Part shown: positions 22,151 to 33,628 of the stretch, one piece after another | Layout: each line of letters begins with the position of its first letter | How positions within the stretch are numbered: position 1 is the stretch's first letter | Assembly: GCA_008828725.1 (NCBI GenBank) | Contig: MEHQ01004022.1 | Coordinates: 403,164-467,163 of the forward strand | From: Saccharina japonica | Lineage: Eukaryota; Sar; Phaeophyceae; Laminariales; Laminariaceae | Length of the DNA: 64,000 nt | Direction: 5' to 3' | The notes under the pieces: generated by a model | Database searches by the model: none | What the model was told of the DNA's origin: nothing | Seen by the model: the letters and a program-made list of their open reading frames with translations, nothing else | Made by a program: the position numbers and the translations under genes

Positions 22151-22343
22151 ACTGCAACAGCAGTGTCCCTCGGGACTGGACTCTGTAAGGGAAAACACGG
22201 CCAAAAGCAGATGGCGATTACAGCAGCTCAGCAGCAAGTATATACTCGAAGCAGCAGTACCGTGCGTATATCCATGAGCATTATTGGCCATATCACACAT
22301 GAGGGTTTACGAACCTATGGGTATGGCTACGTATACGTACAAG

Positions 22344-22430
22344 TGTGTGTGTTCTTCACATTAAACCTTCCTTTCTACCCGTCGACATCCAGCACACCCA
22401 GTGTCCGTGCCGAAGTGCAGGACACCGAAT
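22344..22430 (+). repeat. Retroposon-like family 2, 5' fragment
   Basis: GTGTGTTCTTCACATTAAAC, CTTTCTACCCGTCGACATCC and AGCACACCCAGTGTCCGTGC, the start of family 2. Confidence 0.7.
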
Positions 22431-22879
22431 AAGAAAGCGAGCGATAAGAAACGAAGACTCCACAGATTTGAAGGAAAGCAAGAAACTTGGCAGTCGTTAT
22501 ACTGAATTTATAATAGAACGCACCAACTTTTTTCAATAAAAAAATCCAGTCTCGGTCATATTTCCTGTTTCTTAACATCAGGTGTCCTGTGCTGCTGTGC
22601 TGCTAAGAACTCCCTGTATAATTACCAGCCTTACCCCATACCTGGTAGGTAAGAACTTCAGCGGTACGCTGCAGTCTTAACGAATGGCGACATTTAAACA
22701 TGAAATTATTAAGTGTAACCGCCGTAGAACTCGGTTGTATAAATATTCAAAGATTTAAAGTCGTATTTGATAGCGTTACGTGTTCATTCATATGTACCCA
22801 AGGGTGTGAAAAAAAAAGAGAAAACGACACCACACTTACTTGCAGAATGAAAAACAAACCGGATCGCTATGATCACAGG

Positions 22880-23180
22880 ACGAAATGAGCGAAAACCATT
22901 TTTTTTTCGTTTTTTGTTCCCTTTTTTTAACTTGGTTTTAGAGACCCCCCCTATTTTTTTTTCGCTGGTGGGGGGGGGGGAGGGGGGGTAATTAAAAAAA
23001 AAATTGACTCATTGCTTTCTGGGATCACAACGGTCCGGTTCTTCCCTCCAATATAGGTGGGGGGGGTAGTGGGGTATCTGGGATTCAGATCCGCGCATGC
23101 CCTTGATGTACCTGGTATTAGTTCGTAGTTTTCGAGACTGCATCTACGTTTTGGAGACGAAATACTTGAACATAGTGTAG
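22880..23180. other. T-, A- and G-run rich spacer, no gene
   Basis: Homopolymer runs (T at 22900-22935, G at 22970-22990, A at 22994-23004) and nothing recognisable. Confidence 0.5.
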
Positions 23181-23181
23181 A

Positions 23182-23537
23182 GTCGGTCGCCCCGATGGTC
23201 TAGAGGTAACCTCGAACGCTTCTGAACGTTGATGTCTGGAGTTCGAATCTCACGTGGGTCGGACTTTTGAGTTTATTTGCAAAAATAAATAAAAAACGGA
23301 ATCAACTGCTGAGAGCGCCAATTAATAGTAGCGTGGGTAGGCACAATTCGATGCGAGTCGACGAGGGAAGGAAAGGCTGAAGTCTTCTCGCGATAAAAAT
23401 GCAAGGCAAGAACCGTAGTGGGGGAGGAGGGAGAGGAGCCTACTTTGTGACCCCGGATCTGAGTTACGACTAGGGAGGAGAGAGAAAGGAAGGGCGAAGA
23501 TAATAAATGGGATGGACAAAAAAAAAAAAAAAAAAAA
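23182..23537 (+). mobile_element. SINE family 1, full-length copy (first of a tandem pair)
   Basis: tRNA-like head GTCGCCCCGATGGTCTAGAG...GAGTTCGAATCTCACG with A- and B-box-like segments, then the family body, then GGGATGGAC and a run of A. The head has lost proper stem pairing, so it is not a working tRNA gene. Confidence 0.85.
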
Positions 23538-23545
23538 GTGTGACA

Positions 23546-23893
23546 GCCGGTCGCCCCGGTAGAGTAGTGGTCAGCTTCAAAGACTACTATTAATACCATT
23601 GGTACCCAGGATCGAATCCCACCGTGGTGAGAGATTTTGTCTTTATTTAAAAAAATAAAAAGGAACCAATTGCTGAGAGCGCCTTCGTGGCGTGGGTAAG
23701 GCGGAATCCGACGCAAGTCGACGAGGGAAGACAGTGCTGAAACCTTCTCGCGATAAAAATGCAAGGCAAGAACCGTAGTGGGGGGGGAGGGAGAAGAGCC
23801 TACTTTGTGACCCCGGATCTGAGTTACGTCCAGGAAGGAGAGAGAAAGGAAGGGCGAAGATAATAAATGGGATGGAAAAAATAAAATAAAATA
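23546..23893 (+). mobile_element. SINE family 1, full-length copy (second of a tandem pair)
   Basis: Starts nine bases after the poly-A of the preceding copy. Head GTCGCCCCGGTAGAGTAGTG...GGATCGAATCCCACC. It carries an extra TAATAC-type insertion in the head (near 23590) absent from the copy at 42932. Tail is AAAAAATAAAATAAAATAG. Confidence 0.85.
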
Positions 23894-23993
23894 GTGTGTG
23901 TTCCGTTCAGCACAAAGCCGCATTTATTTCCATTTTTTTCGGTCTGAAACGTGATACGTTTAACACAAACATCAAAATAAACAGGAAGCCTGA

Positions 23994-24260
23994 ATGCCGT
24001 GCAGGGTTTCTTTGCTCGAGGCACCGGTCACCGGTCCTAGTTTTGTCGTCATGGACTCAAACATCCACGCGGAAGTGGGCACAGATAAGAGCTGGTACAC
24101 GTTGGTCTCGGCAACAAGTCGCCCCGACACTCGAGTCTACTCGATTCGTCATGGTTGGCACGGAGAGAGAAAAAACAAGTGCACACAGCCAGAGTGCGCA
24201 ACAAGTACGACGCATATCATAGCGACAAAACATGTTAAAGCAAACCCATACTGGGTACAA
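23994..24260 (+). pseudogene. Unidentified coding-like segment with Cys/His residues
   Basis: The frame contains VVMDSNIHAEVG, SWYTLVSATSRPDTRVYS, then C-x4-C-x5-H (CTQPECATSTTH). It reads like real protein and could be an exon or a decayed transposon domain. No start, splice partner or family could be assigned. Confidence 0.2.
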
Positions 24261-24369
24261 GTGAATAGTACGTTGCTACTCCTGCTGCAGTACAAGTCCA
24301 AGGAAAATCAAAAACATTGTCTGTGCTTACCCTCTTTGATTCCCTCGACAACGTCCATGCTCCTTTAGG

Positions 24370-25380
24370 TGCTGTGAATTAGAGACCCGTCGCATGCGGT
24401 CAATGCAGGATTCTCGCTGAGGGGAGAAGTCCCGCTGCTGGAGACGCCGCGTGTTACTTACCCGTGCTTGGAAGCACCGCAAAACCGAGTTTTTCCGAAA
24501 TAGTGACCCACCCCTGTCGCCGTTCTGTACATGCCTGCGTAAGCACGCAACTCCAAAATTGCCGAGATATATTCCCAGATTCCAATATTCCTGTGGCAAA
24601 AACAACTGATCCCGATCAAGAAGAGCTACCCCTACTCCCGACTGCCTCGCCTGTGGATTGCGACCAGGTACGATGCGACACGGGGTGGTGTCGGGTTGTT
24701 GTTCGTGTCAAAGGACCCCGGATTTAAGGTTGTTGTCTGGTTGCGGCCGCGGAACTTGTCTCTCGCCTTTTGCGGTGTGGTAAAACATACACACGCATCG
24801 TCCACAGCGACCCCCGAGGGACTGGCTATTTATAGCTGTTGTAAACCTCCTACGAACTTCCCAGCTCGAACTTCCCGCATTTCAGGGCAAGCGCCTTCTA
24901 GCACAGCAGCTGCACACCCCGATACTTTTGAGGAGAGGAGGTCCTGTGGGCGTGGTGGCTCCGCCCGAACAGAACCCTGATAATTCTACGTTTTGTGTTT
25001 CATTGACGCCTCGCGACCGGAAAAAATTTCTGGTATTTGTTAATTTTTTTGAGAAGCCGACGACAACGCCCCGAGCCACCATTGATTGCCACTTCGCGTT
25101 TTGATCTAAAAATCCCTCCCTCCCATGCTCCATACTCCGCTCCCTCGAGCATGGTCTGGTGGCTTGTCTCCCGTGTCTAGGTGAAGCCACCCCACCCTGG
25201 CATGTCGACCATCGTTGTCGAGCCAAACGTTCGGCCCGTGTCGCCGCGCGCGTATCTCCGTCCCTCTGTCTTTGTTTTGTGCACACATGCGGCTGAAGCC
25301 AGTACCATACCTTGCATTTCTGCTTGTTCTGCTGCACTTGCGATGCATGTCAAACAAAATCATACTGGTAGCTCGATACG
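24370..25380. other. Spacer, no gene recognised
   Basis: Frames here are short and composition is unremarkable. I see no repeat-family member. Confidence 0.4.
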
Positions 25381-25385
25381 TAGAC

Positions 25386-25557
25386 GTCAGGAGACAGCAA
25401 CTTTTGCCTCGACATGCCGTGACGACTGGCCCCGAACAAACTACTACCTGCTGTGCGTTTTAGCCTGGAACAGCAGTCGGCCCTACATACCCTCTCGACC
25501 GTGACAGCGCACGTGTTGCTTCGCTTGGTGTGTATGTCTCCTGGCTCCTGGCATCTT
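25386..25557. mobile_element. GTCAGGAGAC-family element, diverged copy
   Basis: Begins GACGTCAGGAGACAGC and ends TGTCTCCTGG...CATCTTTG. The interior GACATGCCGTGACGAC and TGACAGCGCA match the copy at 25997. Confidence 0.55.
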
Positions 25558-25996
25558 TGATACAAACGGTGTATTTTGAGGGGAGTAGGGTCATTTCTTT
25601 CGTTGCGGCATCGTTCCGAAGAGTTTTGAAAGCCAGCCAACAGATCGTGAGCTGGGCGCAGAGAAATGTCGTGGGCTTCACCTATTTGATCGTACATATG
25701 ATATTATAAACCAGGTTCTATACGTAGTGTAGTCTAAAAGCTAGATATTTTTGACGGACTGTGAGAAATGAAGCATGCTGCTTCGCGCTCGTGTGTTCCG
25801 AGAGAGGCATGTCATATACCAGGTATACCATACCGTGCTTGGGTATCATTGAAGGTGTGTGCTTTTCTGGTTATCCTTACGTTATTGACATATCATACCC
25901 TTGTCTCAGCTGCAAAAGGGGGCGAGTCATGGTAGCAGTTCGCATATTTTTTTTACCAATATACTCGAGGGCGACAGCACACCTACTTGCTGTCAT

Positions 25997-26158
25997 AGAT
26001 GTCAGGAGACAAGGACTTTCAACCCTTGACAGACAGCAGAGTTGACTTGACATGCCGTGACTGACACCAAACTACTAGGTTTTAGTATGGAACACTTCGT
26101 CCCTACACCCTTGACAGCGCATGTTTTGCCTCGCTTGACATGTCTCCCGACATCTTTG
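25997..26158 (-). mobile_element. GTCAGGAGAC-family element
   Basis: AGATGTCAGGAGACA at one end and TGTCTCCCGACATCTTTG at the other, with several CCCTTGAC motifs inside. Opposite orientation to 27361. Confidence 0.75.
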
Positions 26159-26784
26159 CTTGCTGTGGAACCTCAATGGAGTCTATATCAGAGTACAGAG
26201 TACTCGTACACGTGACTTTTGATAGGCACGAACTATCTACTGCTGGACCTGGCTGGACTGCTGCTTATTTATGTAATACCAGGCACGATGTATGAGCAGT
26301 ACATAGCACAGGCAGCAGCACTATGAGACATGCTATATACGAGTACTTGTTTCTAGACTCATTCCATATTTTTTTCAAGACCCAAAGTACTTGATTATAA
26401 CAAGATCTAGTACAGCAGTACCAGGTATTTACAAGTGGCATCCTACCAGGCACCCACCCCCCCCCAGTACAACGTACCAGACCAGGATGTACAACAGATA
26501 ATAGTACGTAAACTACCTGACGTATATTGCAGCTGTGGTCTAGGGTACAACAGAGTAGTACCGGTACCATACATACGTACCGGGTACACGACAGCAGTAC
26601 AGGCAGCAGGTAGTATCGATGGTAGACACCAGTACACCCACACCCTATGTTCGTGATGACACAGCAGTAGCAGTAGCAGTGCAGCCAGTGTTGGTGTACA
26701 ACATCCCGGCCTCCTTTGTTACTGGCGTTATGAATGTTATGAACAACACGTCCACTACTACTGCAGCTGCTCCCTTTTGCGGCT

Positions 26785-26855
26785 GTCCTGGGTGTGCTGG
26801 ATGTCGACGGGTAGAAAGAACGGCTAAATGTGAAGAGAAAAAAAAACACACGGGC
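26785..26855 (-). repeat. Retroposon-like family 2, 5' fragment
   Basis: Reverse complement of the family start (TGTGCTGGATGTCGACGGGT, AGAAAGAACGG, AATGTGAAGA). Confidence 0.6.
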
Positions 26856-27113
26856 TGTGGTCTTGCTAGATCAGACTTAAGGGATTAGCAACTGAAACGA
26901 GTTCAATGTGAAGACAACAACAACAACAACACACACACATCGGTATATACATTAATAGTACAGTATACGTAGATCAGTAATCCACGTGGTGCGGTAGATT
27001 TTCCTGCAGTACTCGGCCGGTTACTCTACTAGACGCTACGAGTACTGGTATGATTTGATCCGTAGATTTTCGACCACCAGTTCCCCGAAGCGCGCCGGCT
27101 TTTCCGGCCTTAA

Positions 27114-27192
27114 ACCCATTCAGAACTGAGAAAAAAATATGCTACACTAATTCCAAGTGGTTTGTTCTCAAATACGTGGGACCGTTGAGGGG
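27114..27192. mobile_element. TTAA-flanked hairpin element, 79 bp
   Basis: Flanked by TTAA on both sides (27110-27113 and 27193-27196). The ends ACCCATTCAGAAC and GTTGAGGGG are the family ends; core AATTCCAAGTGGTTTGT. Confidence 0.65.
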
Positions 27193-27360
27193 TTAATAGT
27201 GAATAGGCTTGACGTTGTTCCCTTCCCTTCCCTCTCTTTTCGTGGATTCAAGCAAAGGCAGCATATTCACGAGGCCAGAGGCATGTCTCTTGAAACGTTA
27301 CGATAAGTCTACATATGCCCTGGTCCTGCTGTCTGTATGTACCAGGAATACACCTCGATC

Positions 27361-27522
27361 CAAAGATGTCAGGAGACGGTCAGTCAAGGGAAAACGGGCA
27401 TCGGTCAAGGGTTGGATCCGAGTGTTCCACGCTAAAACCTTGTATTTTGGCGTCAGTCAAGGATACAACAAGACAAATTGCCGTCGGTCAAGGGTTGAAA
27501 GTGCCGTCTCCTGACATATTTT
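27361..27522 (+). mobile_element. GTCAGGAGAC-family element
   Basis: CAAAGATGTCAGGAGACGGT at the left, CCGTCTCCTGACATATTTTC at the right, with four GGTCAAGGG/AGTCAAGG motifs inside. There is no coding frame. Confidence 0.8.
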
Positions 27523-28429
27523 CCTGGATGCATGTGTTTTTTTACGATTGGTGCTCATTGGTCGATTGTACGGACGGGCTCCGAACATACCTGTCGAATA
27601 TCTGAAAAGTTGCTTTGTACCTGGGGCGCACAGGGGAGCTAAAAAGGATGCGCAGCAGAGTAACCATGTGTGGTGACCACACCTGACAGACTGCCAGCTA
27701 CCACCACCACCAGCAGGGTGTGAAATTTACGGATGACTCGTACTCTGTGAATATCAACTACGGTATTAATATCACATCAATATCAACATCGATATTACGA
27801 CGAATGATCGAATAGCATGTTGATGCAAGTACCACTACTCTCTACGTACGACATATTTCTTACCTCTGGTGCGTTTTGCGATAAAAGCAGCAGCCAGTAG
27901 CACGCGGTGCATGGCAGCACCGTGCCTTTCGTGGATGACTACTTACTACTGCTGCAGACCGCCAACTTGACCGATCACCGGGTTGATAATATCACACACC
28001 CCCTGTACTATCAACAATCAAGACAAATCTCCCGACAAGAGGTGTATATATACCATAAGAAAGAGTGTAATGTGAGGTGCGAGCTTTCAACACCATTTTT
28101 TTTTTCAGTTTTAAAGTTTTGAACAAGAATGTGAAACGACACTTCACCTGTGAAATACGAGGGTTCCGTCGAAGCTCAGCTTCACTCCTCTAAAGTCACA
28201 TTTTTGTCGTAAGTCACAACGTAACTCAGATCTCAGATCCGCAGGTCTGCTGTGTCAAAACACGGGGCCAGGGATCCCTGTAGACACTTGTAAGTCACTC
28301 TTACCCCGTGCCCCTTGGGTGACAGCCGTCGAGGAACTCCCAGTACTACAACCGGTGTGGTAAGTGTTGTACGTCTAAAGAGGCCTTGGTTGGATGTTAC
28401 CACTCTGACGTACCAGTATCAGGTATCAC

Positions 28430-28700
28430 ACGGGGGGTGATGAGATAGCACACCCCCTACTATACCCAATGACGATTTTCAGAGGTTGCTTTTTTTCGGC
28501 AACGGGGGCAGAGTGTAATAAACGCCGAGAGGGACACACACCTACATGGAACGACGTCGACCGACGCCATATTTCCAAAGCCGCCCTTTTTCGTTTGTTT
28601 TGTATGTCTGCGTGTGTCCCCATGCTTTGGAGAAAGTCGTCGCTGAAATTCGCCCTGAATAAAGTGGGTGGGTGTCTCAGAAGTAGCGTCGCTTGCGCCG
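28430..28700. mobile_element. MITE with CCGTATATGACAGTG ends, diverged copy 2
   Basis: Keeps the CACACCCCCT...AAAGCCGCCCTTTTTCG...TTTGGAGAAAG...GAAATTC interior. The outermost ends are degraded. Confidence 0.5.
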
Positions 28701-28794
28701 TGTTGACCCTTTTGAGACCTATGTACCATACATACATCGACCGAATATCGACCGAAAACACCAAAAGTGCCATGCTATCAGTCCCTCGTGAGCG

Positions 28795-28850
28795 TTCTCT
28801 TCACATTAAACCGTTCTTTCTACCCGTCGACATCCCTGAAGACAGCGCGC
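28795..28850 (+). repeat. Retroposon-like family 2, short 5' fragment
   Basis: CTTCACATTAAACCGTTCTT and CTACCCGTCGACATCC only. Confidence 0.55.
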
Positions 28851-29761
28851 AGCAGCAGCACGAGCATCAATCACCATGCGGCGCGCCTGGCCTTGTTCTG
28901 TGTACTGCTAGCGCTCCTATTTCCGGGCAAAACATCATATAATCAGGACCAAATATGCATCACTAAAAATACTGCAATTTATAGTTTTTTTTTGTGCATG
29001 TCATAGGTCATGGTTACTATAAGGTCTCCGGTATTAACACTACAAGTTTGTCTGCTGCGTTTCGGGCAGATAGACCCCCCTATATACCCCCCTGCCCCTG
29101 CAGCCTAGACAGCTTGGTGTTGCCATTGCCGAAATAGTCCGTCTATTTTCAACGTATTTTCGTGTTTTTTCCGTCTCCGATGCCTCACAGGGGATGAGCG
29201 TTAAGCGGTGCGTACGCGTCTTTCGACGCACCGCTGCTTGTCGTCCCGCGATGGCGTCGTCGCACCTCACCCGCTCTTGCTTCGCTCGCCAACTGACGAT
29301 CCCCCCCGTCGAAGCGTATACGATGTGTTTGTTGCTCGTAATTTTGTGCTGCCATCATGCTTAAGTTGTAACACCATGAATGGTTTACCATTTTCTTGTC
29401 ACACATTTTTGGTTCCACGCGAACGGCTGGGCTGACGAAGCTTCCACCATTTCCAGGACTGCAGTCCCCGTGTTGTGGACAGATTACTTGGAATTAGAGT
29501 AAAAACTTATGATTATCTACTTTAGTTGGTGCAGCAGTACTTACTATATACCTGGTAAGAGGTTTGTAACCCCGTTCCGGCTGCATTGCCGTGTTGGGGA
29601 CGTCACTTAATATTAGACTGAGATACATGGTTATTTATGCACATGGAGCGCGTTCTGGTAAATGGTTTTTGCCTTTGAGGTTTACTGGTTGATCCTGTGC
29701 CGCTATGTATGGGCGGCGGAAACGTAGGGACCGTTTAGTCTTCATAATAAGACCTACTGCT

Positions 29762-29985
29762 GTGTGTGTTCTTCACATTAAACCTTCCATTCTACCCGTC
29801 GCGACATCCAGCACACCCAGTAGTGTCTATGCCGATTCATCCTAAAAAGGTACCAGTTATGTGGTCACAAAACTACGACACAGATACTACGCTGCAGTGC
29901 AGTAAGCAGAGCTGACAATGCCATAATACGACAGGCAAGACCTACCCTACTAGCAATCCAGGTGCATGAAAGAGAAAAATAGTAA
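29762..29985 (+). mobile_element. Retroposon-like family 2, near full-length copy
   Basis: Runs from GTGTGTTCTTCACATTAAAC through CCTAAAAAGGTACCAGTT, GTCACAAAACTACGACACAG and GCAATCCAGGTGCAT into an A/G-rich tail. The tail directly follows GGTGCAT in this and other complete copies, which suggests reverse transcription. No polymerase III boxes were recognised. Confidence 0.7.
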
Positions 29986-30429
29986 AAAAGGGAAGAAGCG
30001 AAAAGGAAAACAAGAAAAAAAAAGGATACACACACAATAAAGCAAACCAACCAACAATCAAACACTGTATGTAGGCGTGCATTGCACTTCCGGCGGGAGT
30101 GGTATTTAACTCGACGCCTTTGAGTTACGCTCGTCTCACGAGGCAGCAGCAGTGGTCCCTCTGTTCGCAGTGCCAGCATGTGTGCGCCAGCGAAAAATAC
30201 CGGCACTACTCCGCGCGCTACCGAACTGGTTGATCCCAACTACTGTGCCAAGCGATTCCACAGACACTCGCCTCGAAATTCGATGCGAGTCGGCAAGGGA
30301 AGGAAGCGCTGTGTACCCCTTTCGCGATATACCGGTACTACTACTACGGCAGTAGAGGGACCGCTACTGTAATCGTCCATTCTTCTCATCACAGCGACAT
30401 CCCGTACGTTCATGCACGTCGTAACATAC

Positions 30430-30605
30430 GTATGCATTGCATTGCCTACTCTGCTTACTGCATCGCATTGTAGCATCTCATGTGTGGGGGGTTCGTGACC
30501 ACAGACTTTTGTGTCTCTCTAGGATGAAGCATCGGCACGGTCACTATTGATAGATGTGCTGAATGTCGACGGGTGTATAGAAGGAACGGTTTAATCCTCT
30601 CGGGG
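30430..30605 (-). repeat. Retroposon-like family 2, copy in reverse orientation
   Basis: Runs from TACTCTGCTTACTGCA through CGTGACCACAGAC, TAGGATGAAG and GTCGACGGGT. It is head-to-head with the next copy at 30608. Confidence 0.6.
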
Positions 30606-30607
30606 TG

Positions 30608-30700
30608 TTTTGTGTGTGTATTCTTCACATTGAGCCGTCCTTTCTACCCGTCGACACCCAGTACACCCAATGTCTGTGCCGATTCTTCATCCTAGCGAGA
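30608..30700 (+). repeat. Retroposon-like family 2, 5' fragment
   Basis: TGTGTGTATTCTTCACATTG...TCTACCCGTCGACACCCAGT. Ends within GATTCTTCATCCTAG. Confidence 0.65.
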
Positions 30701-30799
30701 GGGGGTAGCAGGGGAAATTGGCGTTATAACGTGATGATAAAGTTATGTATATACATGTGGCCACTGTGTGACTGAGGGGATGATGATACAAACTGGTGT

Positions 30800-31140
30800 C
30801 CCGTTTTTTTTTGTTCCTCTTCTTTTTCCGTCACACTTGTTATGTTAGTCGTAACTCAGATCCGGGGTCACTAAGTACAGATACAGGCGCTTCTCCTCCC
30901 TCCCCACGACGGTACGTATACTATGTGCCTTGCTTTTTATGGCGAGAAGATTTCAGCGCTTTCTTCACTCGTCGGCTTTCGCCTAATTGTGCCTACCCAC
31001 GGTACAAATAGGCGCTCTCGACAGTTCGTGCCATTTGAGATGAAAATCTCCATGTGGAGACTCGAACCCCTGACCTCAACGTTAGCATTCTTGGTGGGTT
31101 ACCTGCTATTATGCTATTAATAGACCACCGGGGCGTTACA
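30800..31140 (-). mobile_element. SINE family 1, full-length variant copy
   Basis: The body is as in other copies, and the head (minus strand) is CGCCCCGGTGGTC...GGGGTTCGAGTCTCC, a closer B box than most. It contains extra short palindromic insertions such as GTACGTATAC near 30912 relative to 9938-10283. Confidence 0.75.
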
Positions 31141-31184
31141 ACGCAAGGAGTCGAATATACGTCACGTGGCGCGGCATTGTCCTA

Positions 31185-31400
31185 TACATGCACCTGGATT
31201 GCTAGTAGGGTAGGTCTTGGCTGTCGTATATGGCACTGCATTGTCAGCTCTGCTTACTGCACTGAGCGTAGTATCTCTGTGTCGTAGTTTTGTGACCACA
31301 TAACTGGTACCTTTTTAGGATGAAGAATCGGCACGGACACTGGGTGTGCTGGATGTCGACGGGTAGAAAGGAAGGTTTAATGTGAAGAACATACACACAT
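31185..31400 (-). mobile_element. Retroposon-like family 2, near full-length copy
   Basis: Reverse complement of the whole family unit, from ATGCACCTGGATTGC to GGTTTAATGTGAAGAA. Confidence 0.7.
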
Positions 31401-31639
31401 ATACCCGTACTTGCTGGGCTCTCACGCTGACTCTTAGACGGTTGATAGTGACAAAGGTGTCAATGGCTTTTGATCGCCATCTCGGGGTCCCATCGAGGTT
31501 AAATGTGAAAACACACACGCACCTCCCCACCATCGCCAAGGTTAGGCGAAAATGGTGTCTGCTGATATGTTTTTTTTTATTGATGTATGTGCAGCAATAA
31601 CAAACCCTTGGTGACGAAAAAAGGCGTAAGAAATCTACA

Positions 31640-31960
31640 GGTACATGAGTCATCACAGGTACCGCCCTGGACGGAAAGATTGGGAACATTTTGGTCTCGT
31701 ACATGTTTGTAATCCAATGGTCCTTACGTTTCCTTTCGTCCTAAAGCAGGGTCTTGAACATACGAAAAAACTGACGAAAACAAAAGAAAACGAAACTTGG
31801 TCGGGGAGGTACATGAGTCGTCATAGGTACCGTCCTGGACGGGAATATAAGAAACAAGTTGATATACATGTTTGTAATACAACGGTCCCTACATTTCCGT
31901 CCAAGAGCAGGCTCTTAACATGCGAAAAAACGAAAAAAAAAACGAAACTCGGTCGGGGGG
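31640..31960 (+). repeat. Two-copy tandem repeat, about 160 bp units
   Basis: GTACATGAGTC.TCA.AGGTAC...CGTCCTGGACGG, ACATGTTTGTAAT, CGGTCGGGG occurs at 31644-31808 and again at 31809-31960 with moderate divergence. Confidence 0.7.
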
Positions 31961-32737
31961 GCCCAGGAAGACAATGGGGGCCAATCCCACGACCCATTAT
32001 ACAAAAGAACGAAAGTATCGTTGCGTAACTTGCCGAGAATGTGACACTTTGAGGCCTCGAAAGGCGTGCGTGTGTGTGTGTCTTCTTCACACTATATACG
32101 CACGAACCCGAGCATCAGGCCTGGGCTTAATCTCTGCTGATCTACTGCAACACACACACCGTATATTAAAAAAATTAAAACAAAAACAACAGCTGTGTGC
32201 TCTATAGACTACGCATACCGTTTATTTCCTATTTCCCATCTGCACCCAGAACATCCAAGTACTACAAGTAGTACCTCGTACACGGCGGTGTGTTGTGTTC
32301 GTGTGTGTTCTTCGCAATTTCAATATCTATTTATGTATACCCATGGGTATCTTTTTCCACGCCCAAGTAGTGTTGTCTTGCGTATATGTTCACAACAACC
32401 GTTGTTTCTATATATATATATATATTATTACTTTAATACAGACCATCGGAATCTGGCACAGCCAGTGTCCGTGCCGATTCTTCATCCTAAAGAGATTCAA
32501 TTCAAGCTCTGTGGTTGCGAACTGTGACAGAGATGGTCAGAGATGGTACGTGATATATATACCTGGTACGTCACTACTACTTTATTTAGTGTCGCCGCTG
32601 AATTATCACGGAGGGCCATAAGTAATTGTACATATATAGTACCAGTAGTATTCAGAATCCACGATGGTTCCAAAAACCAGGTTATCCTACTATTAATATG
32701 TTTACACACCACATTTTAGTTCTGATTACTATTTCTA

Positions 32738-32905
32738 GGGAAGAACAAGCTGAAGTCTTCTCGCGATAAAATGCAAGGCAAGAACCGTAGTGGGGGAGGA
32801 GGGAGTAGAGCCTACTTTGTGACCCCGGATCTGAGTTACGACCAGGAAGGAGAAAGGGAAGGCGAAGACAATAAACGGGAGGCAAAACTAAAAGAAGAAA
32901 AAGTG
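32738..32905 (+). repeat. SINE family 1, body fragment
   Basis: AGGGAAGAACAAGCTGAAGT...GACCCCGGATCTGAGTTACG...ACAATAAACGGG. Head absent. Confidence 0.7.
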
Positions 32906-32979
32906 GTACACCTTATAAAAACGTGTAAGGTCAATTTCGCCAGTTCGAGCCCCCCCCGGCTACGTCGTACAAGTGGGGG

Positions 32980-33110
32980 TCCCCCCGATTAGAGTAAGGC
33001 GGTATCCCGATATTAGGCGGTCAAAATCGCTTGGCGCGACTGGGGAATGGCACTCCTAAACTGGAATGAATAAGGCGACTTCCCTCTACAAGGCGGTCAT
33101 ATTGCTCTGT
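32980..33110 (-). repeat. Dispersed repeat pair, copy A (mate at 38215-38335)
   Basis: GGGGGTCCCCC, TAAGGCGGTATCCC, GGTCAAAATCGCTTGGCGCG and AAGGCGGTCAT read as the reverse complement of 38215-38335. Confidence 0.7.
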
Positions 33111-33229
33111 CACACCACCGCCTTATTGGGGGACCCCTGTTGTATCGTTTTTTAACCCCATGGTAATTACAAGTATAGTTTTTTCTCGCGGCCAAAAGCC
33201 TATTTACCCGTCCTATCTCCCGAAAAGTC

Positions 33230-33628
33230 TTGAGCCGGGTGGTCTTGAAGTGGGTGTCATACCCCACTTGTAACATTCGAGATATGTATACCGAGCTTCT
33301 CCCCAACACTGCCGCCGTAGGGGGGCTCACACAAAGCAATACGGTGGCTTTTGGAACGATCTTGGCGAGATACTGCTTCCATAGGCACAGAAGCATCGCT
33401 CGGCGCTTGCTCTTTTGCCTGTTGTCTAGGAAGAGTAGCTTGGAAAATAACCGAGGGCGGGTTTGCTATGATATGTTGGCGCTTTATTTCATGGTAGTTG
33501 CAGGAGACGTGTCACCCCAAGGAAGGCACTACGCCGTGAAGACTTTTCTTCCAGAGCTATTCACGTGTCTGCCAGGCCGACCCATGAGATTTTGCAAGCC
33601 TCCCGACCCGATCCGACCCGACCCGTGA
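33230..33628 (+). CDS. Unidentified 132-codon open frame
   Basis: Reads MSRVVLKWVSYPTC...CLPGRPMRFCKPPDPIRPDP. Composition is plausible for protein up to about residue 115, after which it runs into a GACCCGACCC repeat. No family, signal or splice partner recognised. It may be chance or transposon debris. Confidence 0.18.
   Translation: MSRVVLKWVSYPTCNIRDMYTELLPNTAAVGGLTQSNTVAFGTILARYCFHRHRSIARRLLFCLLSRKSSLENNRGRVCYDMLALYFMVVAGDVSPQGRHYAVKTFLPELFTCLPGRPMRFCKPPDPIRPDP

Noticed and set aside
29681..29705. Start of small-subunit rRNA (CTGGTTGATCCTG)
   Set aside because: Only about 13 bases fit the conserved rRNA 5' end, and the sequence that follows is not rRNA.
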